From Polaromonas sp. (GTDB lineage: Bacteria; Pseudomonadota; Gammaproteobacteria; Burkholderiales; Burkholderiaceae_C): a DNA stretch of 64,000 nucleotides. Both the position numbers and the translations under genes were made by a program. Positions within the stretch are counted from its first letter, which is position 1, and every line of letters begins with the position of its first letter. Positions 36,282 to 44,760 of the stretch are shown in pieces. The notes beneath the pieces were generated by a model. It was given only the letters and a program-made list of their open reading frames with translations. It was not told the origin of the DNA and searched no databases. The stretch is from the NCBI RefSeq assembly GCF_029945895.1, contig NZ_JAQSDL010000122.1, positions 41,750-105,749 of the forward strand. The letters are read 5' to 3'.

Positions 36282-37556
36282 ATGGCATTGATCGTTCATA
36301 AATACGGCGGCACGTCGATGGGCTCGACCGAGCGCATCCGCAATGTCGCCAAACGCGTGGCCAAGTGGGCCCGAGCCGGTCACCAGATGGTGGTGGTGCC
36401 CAGCGCCATGAGCGGTGAAACCAATCGCCTGCTGGGCCTGGCCAAGGAACTGGCGCCTGGCAAGGCCAGCGACGCCTACCACCGCGAACTTGACGCGCTG
36501 GCCGCCACCGGCGAGCAGGCCTCCAGTGCGCTGCTGGCGATTGCGCTGCAGGCCGAGGGCATGGACGCCGTCAGTTACGCCGGCTGGCAGATGCCGATCC
36601 GCACCAACAGCGCCTACACCAAGGCCCGCATCGAATCGATCGACGACCAGCGGGTGCGCGCCGACCTGGATGCCGGCAAGGTGGTCATCATCACCGGCTT
36701 TCAGGGCGTGGACGACGTTGGCAACATCACCACGCTGGGCCGTGGCGGCTCGGACACCTCGGCCGTGGCCGTGGCCGCCGCCATGAAGGCGCATGAGTGC
36801 CTGATCTACACCGACGTGGATGGGGTGTACACCACCGACCCGCGTGTCGTACCCGAGGCGCGCCGCCTGCAGACCGTGAGTTTTGAAGAGATGCTCGAAA
36901 TGGCGTCCATGGGCTCCAAGGTGCTGCAGATCCGCTCGGTCGAGTTTGCGGGCAAATACAAGGTGCCCCTGCGCGTGCTTTCGAGCTTCACGCCCTGGGA
37001 CATCGACATCGACGAAGAGGCCAAGTCCGGCACCCTGATCAGTTTTGAGGAAGACGAAAAAATGGAACAAGCCATCGTATCGGGCATCGCGTTCAACCGC
37101 GACGAAGCCAAAATCTCCATTCTCGGCGTGCCCGACACCCCGGGCATTGCCTACCAGATCCTTGGCGCGGTGGCCGATGCCAACATCGAAGTCGATGTGA
37201 TCATCCAGAACATCAGCAAGGACGGCAAGACCGACTTCAGCTTCACCGTTCACCGCAACGACTACGCGCGCGCCGTTGACCTGCTCAAGGCCGAGGTTCT
37301 GCCCAAGCTGGGCGCGCAGGAGATCACCGGCGACGCCAAGATCTGCAAGGTCAGCATCGTTGGCATCGGCATGCGCAGCCATGTCGGCATTGCCAGCAAG
37401 ATGTTCCGCTGCCTGAGCGAAGAAGGCATCAACATCCAGATGATCTCCACCAGCGAGATCAAGACCTCGGTGGTCATCGACGAGAAATACATGGAGCTCG
37501 CCGTGCGCGCGCTGCACAAGGCTTTTGACCTGGACCAGCCCGCCGCCAGCCTGTGA
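36282..37556 (+). CDS. lysC: Aspartate kinase
   Basis: Aspartokinase phosphorylates aspartate at the head of the lysine, threonine and methionine pathway. The 424-residue protein starts MALIVHKYGGTSMG, with the kinase motif KYGGTS, and has GRGGSDTSAVAVAAA near residue 150. Two ACT domains fill the C-terminal third (ISILGVPDTPGIAYQILGAV and VSIVGIGMRSHVGIASKMF), the usual site of feedback inhibition by lysine and threonine. No strong ribosome-binding site is seen before the ATG. Confidence 0.97.
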   Translation: MALIVHKYGGTSMGSTERIRNVAKRVAKWARAGHQMVVVPSAMSGETNRLLGLAKELAPGKASDAYHRELDALAATGEQASSALLAIALQAEGMDAVSYAGWQMPIRTNSAYTKARIESIDDQRVRADLDAGKVVIITGFQGVDDVGNITTLGRGGSDTSAVAVAAAMKAHECLIYTDVDGVYTTDPRVVPEARRLQTVSFEEMLEMASMGSKVLQIRSVEFAGKYKVPLRVLSSFTPWDIDIDEEAKSGTLISFEEDEKMEQAIVSGIAFNRDEAKISILGVPDTPGIAYQILGAVADANIEVDVIIQNISKDGKTDFSFTVHRNDYARAVDLLKAEVLPKLGAQEITGDAKICKVSIVGIGMRSHVGIASKMFRCLSEEGINIQMISTSEIKTSVVIDEKYMELAVRALHKAFDLDQPAASL

Positions 37557-37608
37557 TGGCTGGACAGCAGCCCAAGTCGTGAGATAATCCGGGCTCAGAC
37601 AGAATTCA

Positions 37609-37701
37609 GGAAACGTGACCGAGTGGCCGAAGGTGCTCCCCTGCTAAGGGAGTATGGGGTGTAGAGCCTCATCAAGGGTTCGAATCCCTTCGTTTCCGCC
37701 A
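37609..37701 (+). tRNA. tRNA-Ser (anticodon GCU)
   Basis: The acceptor stem GGAAACG pairs with CGTTTCC, followed by discriminator G and encoded CCA. The anticodon stem CTCCC/GGGAG encloses the loop CTGCTAA with anticodon GCT at 37643-37645. A long variable arm, as expected of tRNA-Ser, and a T-arm with GGTTCGAATCC are present. An intrinsic terminator follows within 4 bp. Confidence 0.97.
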
Positions 37702-37704
37702 GAC

Positions 37705-37734
37705 AAAAAGCCACCGCAAGGTGGCTTTTTTTTG
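37705..37734 (+). terminator. Intrinsic terminator after tRNA-Ser
   Basis: The stem AAAGCCACC-GCAA-GGTGGCTTT is followed by a run of T. It ends the tRNA transcript directly after the CCA. Confidence 0.9.
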
Positions 37735-37838
37735 TCCTGCGCCAGGGCATGCCGCGAACCGTGTCGCAACCAGTCGTAAAAATGCGGGCGCCGCCGGGGC
37801 GCAGACGTTATGGTGGCGTTTTACTTCCCGGAGAACTC

Positions 37839-38162
37839 ATGTTGTTGAAGACCCCCCTGATCAGCACAACGCTGGCATGTCTTGTCATTCTGGCTGGCTG
37901 TGCCGCACCTGGCGCGCCCTCGACGGGCACCAGCCCGATGCCGCCACCGCCACCCGGGACGGCCTGCAATGCCGACGGTGCCCGGTTCGCCATCGGCAAG
38001 GCGCCGGGCGCGGGTGTGGTCGAGGAAGCGCGCCAGCGCTCGGGCTCCTACATGGCGCGGGTGTTGCGCCCTGGACAGATGGTCACGATGGAGTTCAATG
38101 CCCAGCGACTCAACCTCGAACTGGACGCGGCCGGTGTGATTCGACGGGTGCGCTGCGGTTAA
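37839..38162 (+). CDS. I78-family peptidase inhibitor lipoprotein
   Basis: A small lipoprotein of 107 residues. The ATG at 37839 is preceded by CCGGAGAACTC and opens a lipoprotein signal ending ILAGC (lipobox, Cys at about residue 19). After a Pro-rich linker, the C-terminal 65 residues match inhibitor family I78: AIGKAPGAGVVEEARQRSGS, VTMEFNAQRLNLELD and a final VIRRVRCG. Members inhibit serine proteases (established for some). The protease target here is unknown. It stands alone between tRNA-Ser and a regulator gene. Confidence 0.85.
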   Translation: MLLKTPLISTTLACLVILAGCAAPGAPSTGTSPMPPPPPGTACNADGARFAIGKAPGAGVVEEARQRSGSYMARVLRPGQMVTMEFNAQRLNLELDAAGVIRRVRCG

Positions 38163-38197
38163 AGAAACGGGGCGCGGTTCGCGCCTGTCTGGTGGAG

Positions 38198-38246
38198 ATG
38201 AAACACTCGTGCTATATTTTGCGAAATATTGATACAAATGTTTCAT
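38198..38246. promoter_or_regulatory. Nested dyad over the RpiR-regulator start (candidate operator)
   Basis: Outer arms ATGAAACA (38198-38205) and TGTTTCAT (38239-38246) and inner arms ATATTT (38214-38219) and AAATAT (38224-38229) share one centre at about 38222. The right arm overlaps the ATG of the regulator. The arrangement suits autoregulation by a dimeric or tetrameric RpiR protein. Confidence 0.5.
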
Positions 38247-39153
38247 GTCGATTTCCTCGCTGTTTGCCAACGTCCCGCTTGAGGGCCTGAGTCCGGAGCT
38301 GCTGCGTGCGGCGCGCTGGATCGAGGCCCATCCGCGCGAGGTGGCGCTGCATTCCATGCGTGAATGCGCGCGCCGGGCCGCTCTGGCGCCGGCGACCTTG
38401 AGCCGGCTGTCACAGGCCTTGGGTTTCCAGGGTTTTGAGGCGATCAAGCATCTCTGCCAGGAGTCTTTTTCGGCGCAGGCCGGTTACGCCGGGCGGGCCG
38501 AGGTGCTGCAGGCCAGTGCGCGGCATGACAAGGACTGGCTGGCGCTGCTCAATGAAATCCAGCATGCGAACACCGCGTCCGTCAGCGGGCTGAACCAGGC
38601 CGCGCAGCTGGAGGCCGCAGCCGATGCCATGCTCAAGTCGCGGCGCGTTTATTTTCTGGGCCTGCGCGCCAGCCATGGCCTGGCGCTGCACCTGCACTAC
38701 ATCTATGGCTTGCTGGCGTCCAACGGCTTGCTGGTGCAGGGCCTGGGCGGCACGCTGATGGACCAGATCGGCGACATGGGCGCGGGTGATCTGCTGGTGG
38801 TGACATCTTCCGCCGCGTACACGCGCCAGACGGTGGACGCCGCCGTGAAGGCGCGGGCGCAGGGCGCCGACGTGCTGGCCCTGACGGACAGCGCGCTGTC
38901 GCCGATTGCCCGGTCGGCCACCCACACGCTGCTGTTCCGGACCGACAGTCCTTCGTATTTTCATTCCATGGTCGGCGCTCTGGCATTGACCGAAGCGCTG
39001 GCTGCCGCTGTCGCAGTGCGCGGCGGGCGCAAGGTGCTGGCCCACCTGCAAACACGCCAGGATCGCCTGGACAGCGAGGGCGCGTACTGGGACCCGCGCG
39101 CCGACAAGGCCGCCACCGGCCGGCCCCTGACTTCTTCTTCATCCAGGAAATAA
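38245..39153 (+). CDS. MurR/RpiR-family transcriptional regulator
   Basis: A 302-residue regulator with an N-terminal helix-turn-helix (about 15-80, SMRECARRAALAPATLSRLSQALG) and a C-terminal SIS sugar-phosphate-type sensor domain (about 125-260, RVYFLGLRASHGLALHLHYI and GDLLVVTSSAAYTRQTVDAAVKA). It lies 5 bp upstream of an aminotransferase gene and a TAXI-TRAP transporter. It therefore probably controls uptake and transamination of one substrate. A nested dyad overlaps its start codon. The ligand is unknown. Confidence 0.9.
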   Translation: MSISSLFANVPLEGLSPELLRAARWIEAHPREVALHSMRECARRAALAPATLSRLSQALGFQGFEAIKHLCQESFSAQAGYAGRAEVLQASARHDKDWLALLNEIQHANTASVSGLNQAAQLEAAADAMLKSRRVYFLGLRASHGLALHLHYIYGLLASNGLLVQGLGGTLMDQIGDMGAGDLLVVTSSAAYTRQTVDAAVKARAQGADVLALTDSALSPIARSATHTLLFRTDSPSYFHSMVGALALTEALAAAVAVRGGRKVLAHLQTRQDRLDSEGAYWDPRADKAATGRPLTSSSSRK

Positions 39154-39158
39154 GCCCC

Positions 39159-40499
39159 ATGCCTGCAGCTTCCACCCATGTCTTTCACCGTCAGTTGCAG
39201 CACACGCCGCCGGTAGCCGTCAGCGGCCAGGGGGTGTACCTGACCGATGCCGATGGCAAAAGTTATATCGACGCCTCGGGCGGCGCGGCGGTGTCCTGCC
39301 TGGGCCACGGGCACCCGGATGTGCTGGCCGCCATGCATGCGCAGATTGACAAGCTGGCGTATGCCCACACCAGCTTTTTCACCACCGAAGTCGCCGAGAC
39401 ACTGGCTGCCCAGCTGATCAGGACGGCGCCGCAAGGCATGAGTCATGTGTATTTTGTCAGCGGCGGCTCCGAGGCGATGGAGGCCACGCTGAAGATGGCA
39501 CGCCAGTATTTTGTCGAGACCGGCCAGCCGCAGCGCACCCATTTCATCGCGCGCAGGCAGAGTTACCACGGCAACACGCTTGGGGCATTGGCCATCGGTG
39601 GCAACCCCTGGCGGCGCGAACCGTTCGCGCCCATCCTGATGCCGGCCACCCATGTGTCGCCCTGTTATCCCTACCGCGAGCAGCAGGCCGGCGAAACGCC
39701 GCAGCAGTATGGCCAGCGCCTGGCACAGGAACTCGAACACGCCATTCTTGAAAAGGGCGCAGACCGCGTGATCGCCTTCATTGCCGAAACCGTGGGCGGC
39801 GCGACCGCCGGCGTGCTGGCACCGGTGCCGGGTTATTTCAAGGCGGTGCGCGAAGTCTGCGACCGTTACGGCGTGCTCCTGATCCTCGACGAAGTGATGT
39901 GCGGCATGGGTCGTACCGGCACCCTGCATGCCTGCGAGCAGGAGGGTGTATCGCCCGACCTGCTGGCCGTGGCCAAGGGCCTGGGCGGTGGCTACCAGCC
40001 GATCGGCGCGGTGCTGGCGCAGCAGAAAATTGTCGATGCGATGCGGGGCGGTAGCGGCTTTTTCCAGCATGGCCACACCTACCTGGGTCATGCGGTGGCC
40101 TGCGCGGCGGCGCTGGCCGTGCAGCAGGTGTTTGAGCGCGACCAGCTCATCGCACAGGTGCGCGCACGCGGCGCATTTCTGCAGACGCTGATGCAGGGCA
40201 ACTGGGGCGAACATCCTCATGTCGGGGACATCCGTGGCCGCGGTTTGTTCTGGGGCATCGAGCTGGTGCAGGACCGCGCGAAAAAGACCCCCTTTGATCC
40301 GGCACGCAAAGTGCATGCACGCATCAAGAAGGAGGCGATGGCGCGCGGTTTGATGGTTTACCCGATGGGCGGCACCGTCGATGGTCGTTATGGTGACCAT
40401 GTCCTGCTGGCGCCACCGTTCATCAGCAGCGAAGCCGAGCTGACGATGGTGGTGGAGCGCCTTGGTTCGGCCATGGATGCCGCGATCGCCGCGGTTTGA
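39159..40499 (+). CDS. Class III (omega) aminotransferase
   Basis: A PLP enzyme of 446 residues in the ornithine/omega-amino acid aminotransferase group. The motif [15 protein letters not shown] and the Schiff-base lysine in [18 protein letters not shown] (about residue 272) are clear. The N-terminal [20 protein letters not shown] is family-typical. Its place in one operon with an RpiR regulator and a TRAP transporter suggests catabolism of an imported amino compound. The substrate cannot be read from sequence. Confidence 0.9.
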   Translation: MPAASTHVFHRQLQHTPPVAVSGQGVYLTDADGKSYIDASGGAAVSCLGHGHPDVLAAMHAQIDKLAYAHTSFFTTEVAETLAAQLIRTAPQGMSHVYFVSGGSEAMEATLKMARQYFVETGQPQRTHFIARRQSYHGNTLGALAIGGNPWRREPFAPILMPATHVSPCYPYREQQAGETPQQYGQRLAQELEHAILEKGADRVIAFIAETVGGATAGVLAPVPGYFKAVREVCDRYGVLLILDEVMCGMGRTGTLHACEQEGVSPDLLAVAKGLGGGYQPIGAVLAQQKIVDAMRGGSGFFQHGHTYLGHAVACAAALAVQQVFERDQLIAQVRARGAFLQTLMQGNWGEHPHVGDIRGRGLFWGIELVQDRAKKTPFDPARKVHARIKKEAMARGLMVYPMGGTVDGRYGDHVLLAPPFISSEAELTMVVERLGSAMDAAIAAV

Positions 40500-40530
40500 A
40501 CAACAAGTTTTACAACCTGGAGAAACTGAC

Positions 40531-41517
40531 ATGAGCAAGAAGTTTGCGTTGAATGTACTGAGTACCGCGAGTGCGGCTGTGGCCATGGCTGCCGCCCTGA
40601 TGTCTGCGCCGGCTGTCGCGCAGCAGAAGTTCGTGACCATCGGTACCGGCGGTGTGACCGGCGTGTATTACGCCGCGGGGGGCGCCATTTGCCGCCTGGT
40701 CAACAAGGACCGCGCCAAACACGGCATTCGTTGCTCGGTGGAGTCTACCGGTGGCTCGGTGTTCAACGTCAACACCATCAAGGCCGGCGAACTCGATTTC
40801 GGCTTCACCCAATCGGACGTTCAGTACAACGCCGTCAAGGGGCTGAACCAGTACAAGGATGGTGCCTACAGCGACCTTCGCGCCGTGTTCGCGGTGCACC
40901 CGGAGCCTTTCACTGTGGTGGCCCGCAAGGAAGCCAACATCACGAAGTTCGAGGACTTCAAGGGCAAGCGTTTCAACGTCGGCAACCCTGGCTCCGGCAC
41001 GCGTTCGTCGATGGAAGAGCTGCTCGCGGCAATGGGCTGGAAGCTGGGCGACTTCTCGCTGGCGTCCGAACTGAAAGCCGACGAACACGGCCCGGCCCTG
41101 TGCGACGGCAAGATCGACGGCTTCTTCTACGGCGTCGGCCACCCCTCGGCCAACATCCAGGACCCCACCACGACCTGTGGCGCCAAGCTGGTGTCCCTGA
41201 CCGGGCCGGTGATCGACAAGCTGGTGGCCGACAAGCCTTATTACGCCAAGGTCACGATTCCCGGCGGCCTGTACCCGAACAACCCGCAGCCCACCGCCAC
41301 CTATGGCGTGCTGGCCACGGTGGTGACGTCGGCCAAGACTTCGCCCGAGACGGTGTACCAGGTCACCAAGGCGCTGTTCGAGAACTTTGACGAGTTCAAG
41401 AAGCTGCACCCGGCCCTGGCCAACCTGAATCCGCAGAACATGGTCAAGGACGGCCTCAGCGCGCCGCTGCATGAGGGCGCAGCGCGCTACTACAAGGAAA
41501 AGGGCTGGATCAAGTAA
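40531..41517 (+). CDS. TAXI-family TRAP transporter binding protein
   Basis: A periplasmic solute receptor of 328 residues. The ATG at 40531 follows CTGGAGAAACTGAC and starts a signal peptide cut after APAVAQ. The TAXI signature is [20 protein letters not shown] near residue 35, with [11 protein letters not shown] and [18 protein letters not shown]. It hands substrate to the fused permease encoded 118 bp downstream. The gap holds two hairpins, which should give more binding protein than permease. Confidence 0.92.
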   Translation: MSKKFALNVLSTASAAVAMAAALMSAPAVAQQKFVTIGTGGVTGVYYAAGGAICRLVNKDRAKHGIRCSVESTGGSVFNVNTIKAGELDFGFTQSDVQYNAVKGLNQYKDGAYSDLRAVFAVHPEPFTVVARKEANITKFEDFKGKRFNVGNPGSGTRSSMEELLAAMGWKLGDFSLASELKADEHGPALCDGKIDGFFYGVGHPSANIQDPTTTCGAKLVSLTGPVIDKLVADKPYYAKVTIPGGLYPNNPQPTATYGVLATVVTSAKTSPETVYQVTKALFENFDEFKKLHPALANLNPQNMVKDGLSAPLHEGAARYYKEKGWIK

Positions 41518-41537
41518 TCCGGCGCAGCACGCCAGCT

Positions 41538-41601
41538 GCCAGCCGCACCCGGGTGCGGCTGGCCAACCCAAAAAGGGCGGAGCGGACCTCGCCCTTTTTT
41601 T
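41538..41601 (+). terminator. Palindrome plus intrinsic terminator between TAXI receptor and permease genes
   Basis: A perfect 26-bp palindrome (41538-41563, GCCAGCCGCACCC and its complement) is followed by AAAAAGGGCG...CGCCCTTTTTTT (41570-41601), a terminator-like stem with a T-run. Because the permease gene continues in the same direction, this probably acts as a partial terminator or mRNA stabiliser for the receptor transcript. Confidence 0.75.
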
Positions 41602-41635
41602 AATGCCCGTGCATGTGACTTCCCGTTCCTGAAAG

Positions 41636-44245
41636 ATGACCATGGCAACCGATATCGAAAAAGCGCCTGAAGCACTGCAGCAACTCGTCGCCGACGTGGA
41701 TACCGGCGGGCGCAAGCCAACGGGTCTCACCGCCGGCATTATTTTTTCCGTGGCGCTCGTCTGGGCGCTGTTCCAGTACTGGTATGCCTCGCCCTTGCCG
41801 TTTGCGCTGGGCTTTGGCATCCTCAATGACACCGAAGCGCGCGCCATCCACCTGGGCTTCGCGCTGTTCCTCGCTTTTCTGGCATGGCCCGCCCTGCGCA
41901 GTTCACCGCGCGAGTACGTGCCGGTGCTCGACTGGGTGCTGGCCTTGCTGGCCGCATTTGCGGGCGCCTACATCATGCTGTTTTATGCACAGATCGCCAC
42001 CCGTCCCGGCCAGCCGACCACGATGGACGTGGTGGTGGCCAGCGTCGGCATGGTGCTGCTGCTGGAGGCGACACGCCGCGCGGTCGGCTGGCCCATGGCA
42101 GCCCTGGCCGTGATCTTCGTGGCTTACAGCATGCTCGGCCCCTGGCTGCCGGACGTGTTGTCCCACCGCGGCGCCTCGCTGAACCGGCTGGTTTCACACA
42201 TGTGGCTGACTACCGAGGGTGTCTACGGCATCGCGCTGGGCGTGTCGGCCGGCACCATTTTTGTGTATGTGCTGTTCGGTGCCTTGCTGGACCGCGCGGG
42301 CGGCGGCAACTACATGATGCAGGTGAGTTTTGCGGCGCTGGGTCATTTGCGCGGCGGGCCGGCCAAGGTGGCGGTGGTGTCGTCGGCGCTCAACGGCATG
42401 ATCTCGGGTTCGTCGGTCTCCAATGTCGTCTCGGGCGGCATTTTCACCATTCCGCTGATGAAGAAATCCGGCTATGGCGGGGTCAAGGCCGGTGCCATCG
42501 AGACCATGTCCTCGGTGGACGGCCAGATCATGCCGCCGGTCATGGGGGCGGCCGCCTTCCTGATGGTGGAGTATGTCGGCATCCCCTACACCGACATCGT
42601 GCGCCACGCCTTCCTGCCGGCCATCCTGTCCTACCTCGGCCTGTTCTACATCGTGCACCTGGAGGCGCTGAAAATGGGCATGCAGCCCATCATCCGGCGT
42701 GAACCCAGGCCACTGCGCGATCGCGTGCTGCGCAATGCCTTCGGCATCTCGGGCAGCATCATCGTGATCGGTGCGCTGTATTACCTGTTCGAAGGCATGA
42801 AGGCCATGCTGGGCGGCGCCGCACCCTATGTCATCGTGCTGGCGGTGATGGCGCTTTACGGCGTGTGCCTGCAGCAGGCGGCGCGCAGCCCCGACCTGGC
42901 GCAGGACATTGACATCGACCATCCCAAGGCGCTGGACACCTGGCCGACGGTGCGCGCTGGCCTGCATTTCCTGATTCCCATTGGCACGCTGATCTGGTGC
43001 CTGATGGTCGAGGAGATGTCGCCGGCGCTGGCCGCTTTCTGGGCGGTCACCATCCTCGTCGTGCTGATGATGTCGCAGAGGCCGATCATCGACGCCTTGC
43101 GCCGTACGCACACGCCGGACGCCTGGCACGAGGGCTGGCGCTCGGTGGTCGACGGCTTTCACAACGGCTCGCGCAACATGATAGGCATTGGCGTGGCCAC
43201 GGCGACCGCCGGCATCATCGTCGGCGGCATCACGCTGACGGGCCTGGGCCTGCGCATGACGGAATTTGTCGAGTTTGTTTCGCAGGGCAACGTGATCGTC
43301 ATGCTGCTGTTCATTGCGTTTTCCTGCCTGGTGCTGGGCCTGGGCGTGCCAACCACGGCCAACTACGTGCTGGTGGCCACGCTGATGGCGCCGGTGGTGG
43401 TGGACCTGGGCGCGCAGTCGGGCCTGGTCATTCCCTTGATCGCGGTGCACCTGTTTGTCTTTTATTACGGCATCATGGGAGACATCACGCCGCCGGTGGG
43501 GCTGGCCACCTTTGCGGCGGCCGCCATCTCGGGGGAGGACGCGATAGAGACCGGCATCCAGGGCTCCATCTATGCGCTGCGCACGGTGATCCTGCCCTTC
43601 ATCTGGATTTTCAATCCACAGCTGCTTCTGATTGATGTGGGCGGCGCCTTCTCCTTTTTCTGCATCGTGACCGCAAGCATGCTGGCCACGCTGCTGTTTG
43701 CGGCCGTCACCATGAACTGGTTCCGCATCAAGAACCGCCTCTGGGAAACCCTGGCGCTGCTGATGGCGGTGATCTTGCTGTTCCGGCCGGACTTTTTCAT
43801 GGACCAGATCGCCCCCGAGTACCGCGACGCCAAACCGGCGGAGGTGTTCGAGATCGCGCGCGACGTGGAAAGCGGTGGCCGTGTCGTGATGGTCACCCGC
43901 GGCACCACACTGGAAGGCCGCGAGATCGTCAAGACCGTGGCCGTGCAGCTCGGCGACAAGGGTCTGGAAGGCCGCAAGCGCCTGGCCGACGCCGGCCTGC
44001 AACTGGTTCCGCTGGGCGACACGCTGCAGATCGGCCAGGCCAAGTTCGGGTCCCGCGCCGCCAAGGCCGGGGTGGAGCAGGGCTGGGACGTGACCGCCAT
44101 CAAGGTGCCGACCGACAGAGCGACACCGCACTGGTTTTACCTGCCCGCGCTGCTGCTGGCGCTGCTGGTCTGGTGGTCCCAGGGCAGGCGCATGCGCGCT
44201 GGCAGCGGACCCGTCCTGCCAGCCGCTGCGGCCCCGTCTTTATAG
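41636..44245 (+). CDS. TRAP transporter permease, fused small and large subunits (4TM/12TM)
   Basis: An 869-residue membrane protein in which the small (DctQ-like, about 50-190) and large (DctM-like, about 200-690) TRAP subunits are fused, as usual for TAXI systems. DctM landmarks include NGMISGSSVSNVVSGGIFTIP, LGLGVPTTANYVLVA and GIMGDITPPVGLA. The last 150 residues after the final membrane helix pair form a soluble domain of the DUF3394 kind. Two ATG codons (41636 and 41642) are possible and the ribosome-binding site is weak. Confidence 0.93.
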   Translation: MTMATDIEKAPEALQQLVADVDTGGRKPTGLTAGIIFSVALVWALFQYWYASPLPFALGFGILNDTEARAIHLGFALFLAFLAWPALRSSPREYVPVLDWVLALLAAFAGAYIMLFYAQIATRPGQPTTMDVVVASVGMVLLLEATRRAVGWPMAALAVIFVAYSMLGPWLPDVLSHRGASLNRLVSHMWLTTEGVYGIALGVSAGTIFVYVLFGALLDRAGGGNYMMQVSFAALGHLRGGPAKVAVVSSALNGMISGSSVSNVVSGGIFTIPLMKKSGYGGVKAGAIETMSSVDGQIMPPVMGAAAFLMVEYVGIPYTDIVRHAFLPAILSYLGLFYIVHLEALKMGMQPIIRREPRPLRDRVLRNAFGISGSIIVIGALYYLFEGMKAMLGGAAPYVIVLAVMALYGVCLQQAARSPDLAQDIDIDHPKALDTWPTVRAGLHFLIPIGTLIWCLMVEEMSPALAAFWAVTILVVLMMSQRPIIDALRRTHTPDAWHEGWRSVVDGFHNGSRNMIGIGVATATAGIIVGGITLTGLGLRMTEFVEFVSQGNVIVMLLFIAFSCLVLGLGVPTTANYVLVATLMAPVVVDLGAQSGLVIPLIAVHLFVFYYGIMGDITPPVGLATFAAAAISGEDAIETGIQGSIYALRTVILPFIWIFNPQLLLIDVGGAFSFFCIVTASMLATLLFAAVTMNWFRIKNRLWETLALLMAVILLFRPDFFMDQIAPEYRDAKPAEVFEIARDVESGGRVVMVTRGTTLEGREIVKTVAVQLGDKGLEGRKRLADAGLQLVPLGDTLQIGQAKFGSRAAKAGVEQGWDVTAIKVPTDRATPHWFYLPALLLALLVWWSQGRRMRAGSGPVLPAAAAPSL

Positions 44246-44246
44246 T

Positions 44247-44301
44247 AAAAATGGCTTGCAGCCCTTGTTGTACGGGCGCAAGCAGCTATTGAAAACGGAG
44301 C
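44247..44301 (+). repeat. Family A element between the TRAP permease and hslR
   Basis: Forward copy with GGCTTGCAGCCCTT, GGGCGCAAGCAGCTAT, TGAAAAC and GGAGC, with hairpin GCCC/GGGC intact. It lies in the gap of two convergent genes, starting 2 bp after the permease stop. Confidence 0.8.
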
Positions 44302-44304
44302 ATT

Positions 44305-44712
44305 TCAGGAGTCAACCGAGACGCTCCAGCGGTCGTCCCAGGCCTTGTTCTGGGCTTTGTCCAATGAACGCCGGTCGCGTTTGGTGGGGCGGCCTTGTTC
44401 CAGGCTGCCGGCCGGCTCCGCGGTCAGGCGGCGCTGCTCGGCCGCCGCTTCACGCAGCCTGATGCTGTCCGGCGTTTCTTCATAAAGCTGCTGCGCCACC
44501 GGCGCCGGTCCGCGCTGCTGGCTCAGGCCCCGGACCAGCACGGTGCGCGTGACCGGGCCCTGCCGCATCGCCACCGTGTCGCCGGCTTTTACTTCACGCG
44601 CTGGCTTGGCGTCCTGGCCGTTGACCCGCACACGGTTCTTGCCGATTTCGTCGCTCGCCAGCGAACGGGTCTTGTAGAAACGCGCGGCCCAGAGCCACTT
44701 GTCAAGACGCAT
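44305..44712 (-). CDS. hslR: Hsp15-like S4 RNA-binding protein
   Basis: HslR/Hsp15 binds stalled 50S subunits with nascent chains after heat stress. The ATG at 44712 follows GAGGTCAGGC, giving 135 residues; a GTG upstream adds six. The S4 domain MRLDKWLWAARFYKTRSLA to NGQDAKPAREVKAGDTV occupies the first 60 residues. The C-terminus is basic (RPTKRDRRSLDK), suited to RNA contact. It converges on the TRAP permease and is followed by a family A repeat. Confidence 0.9.
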   Translation of the reverse strand: MRLDKWLWAARFYKTRSLASDEIGKNRVRVNGQDAKPAREVKAGDTVAMRQGPVTRTVLVRGLSQQRGPAPVAQQLYEETPDSIRLREAAAEQRRLTAEPAGSLEQGRPTKRDRRSLDKAQNKAWDDRWSVSVDS

Positions 44713-44760
44713 GCCTGACCTCGTGCGCACCGCCGTGCCGGGGAAGGGAAAACCTGTGCT

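Noticed and set aside
38961..40640. 559-codon minus-strand frame opposite the class III aminotransferase
   Set aside because: The plus strand encodes a complete, motif-intact enzyme; the antisense frame is His/Arg/Gln-rich, typical of GC-rich shadow frames.
42194..44131. 645-codon minus-strand frame opposite the TRAP permease
   Set aside because: It is a shadow of a membrane protein gene, extremely rich in His, Gln and Arg and without signal or domain.
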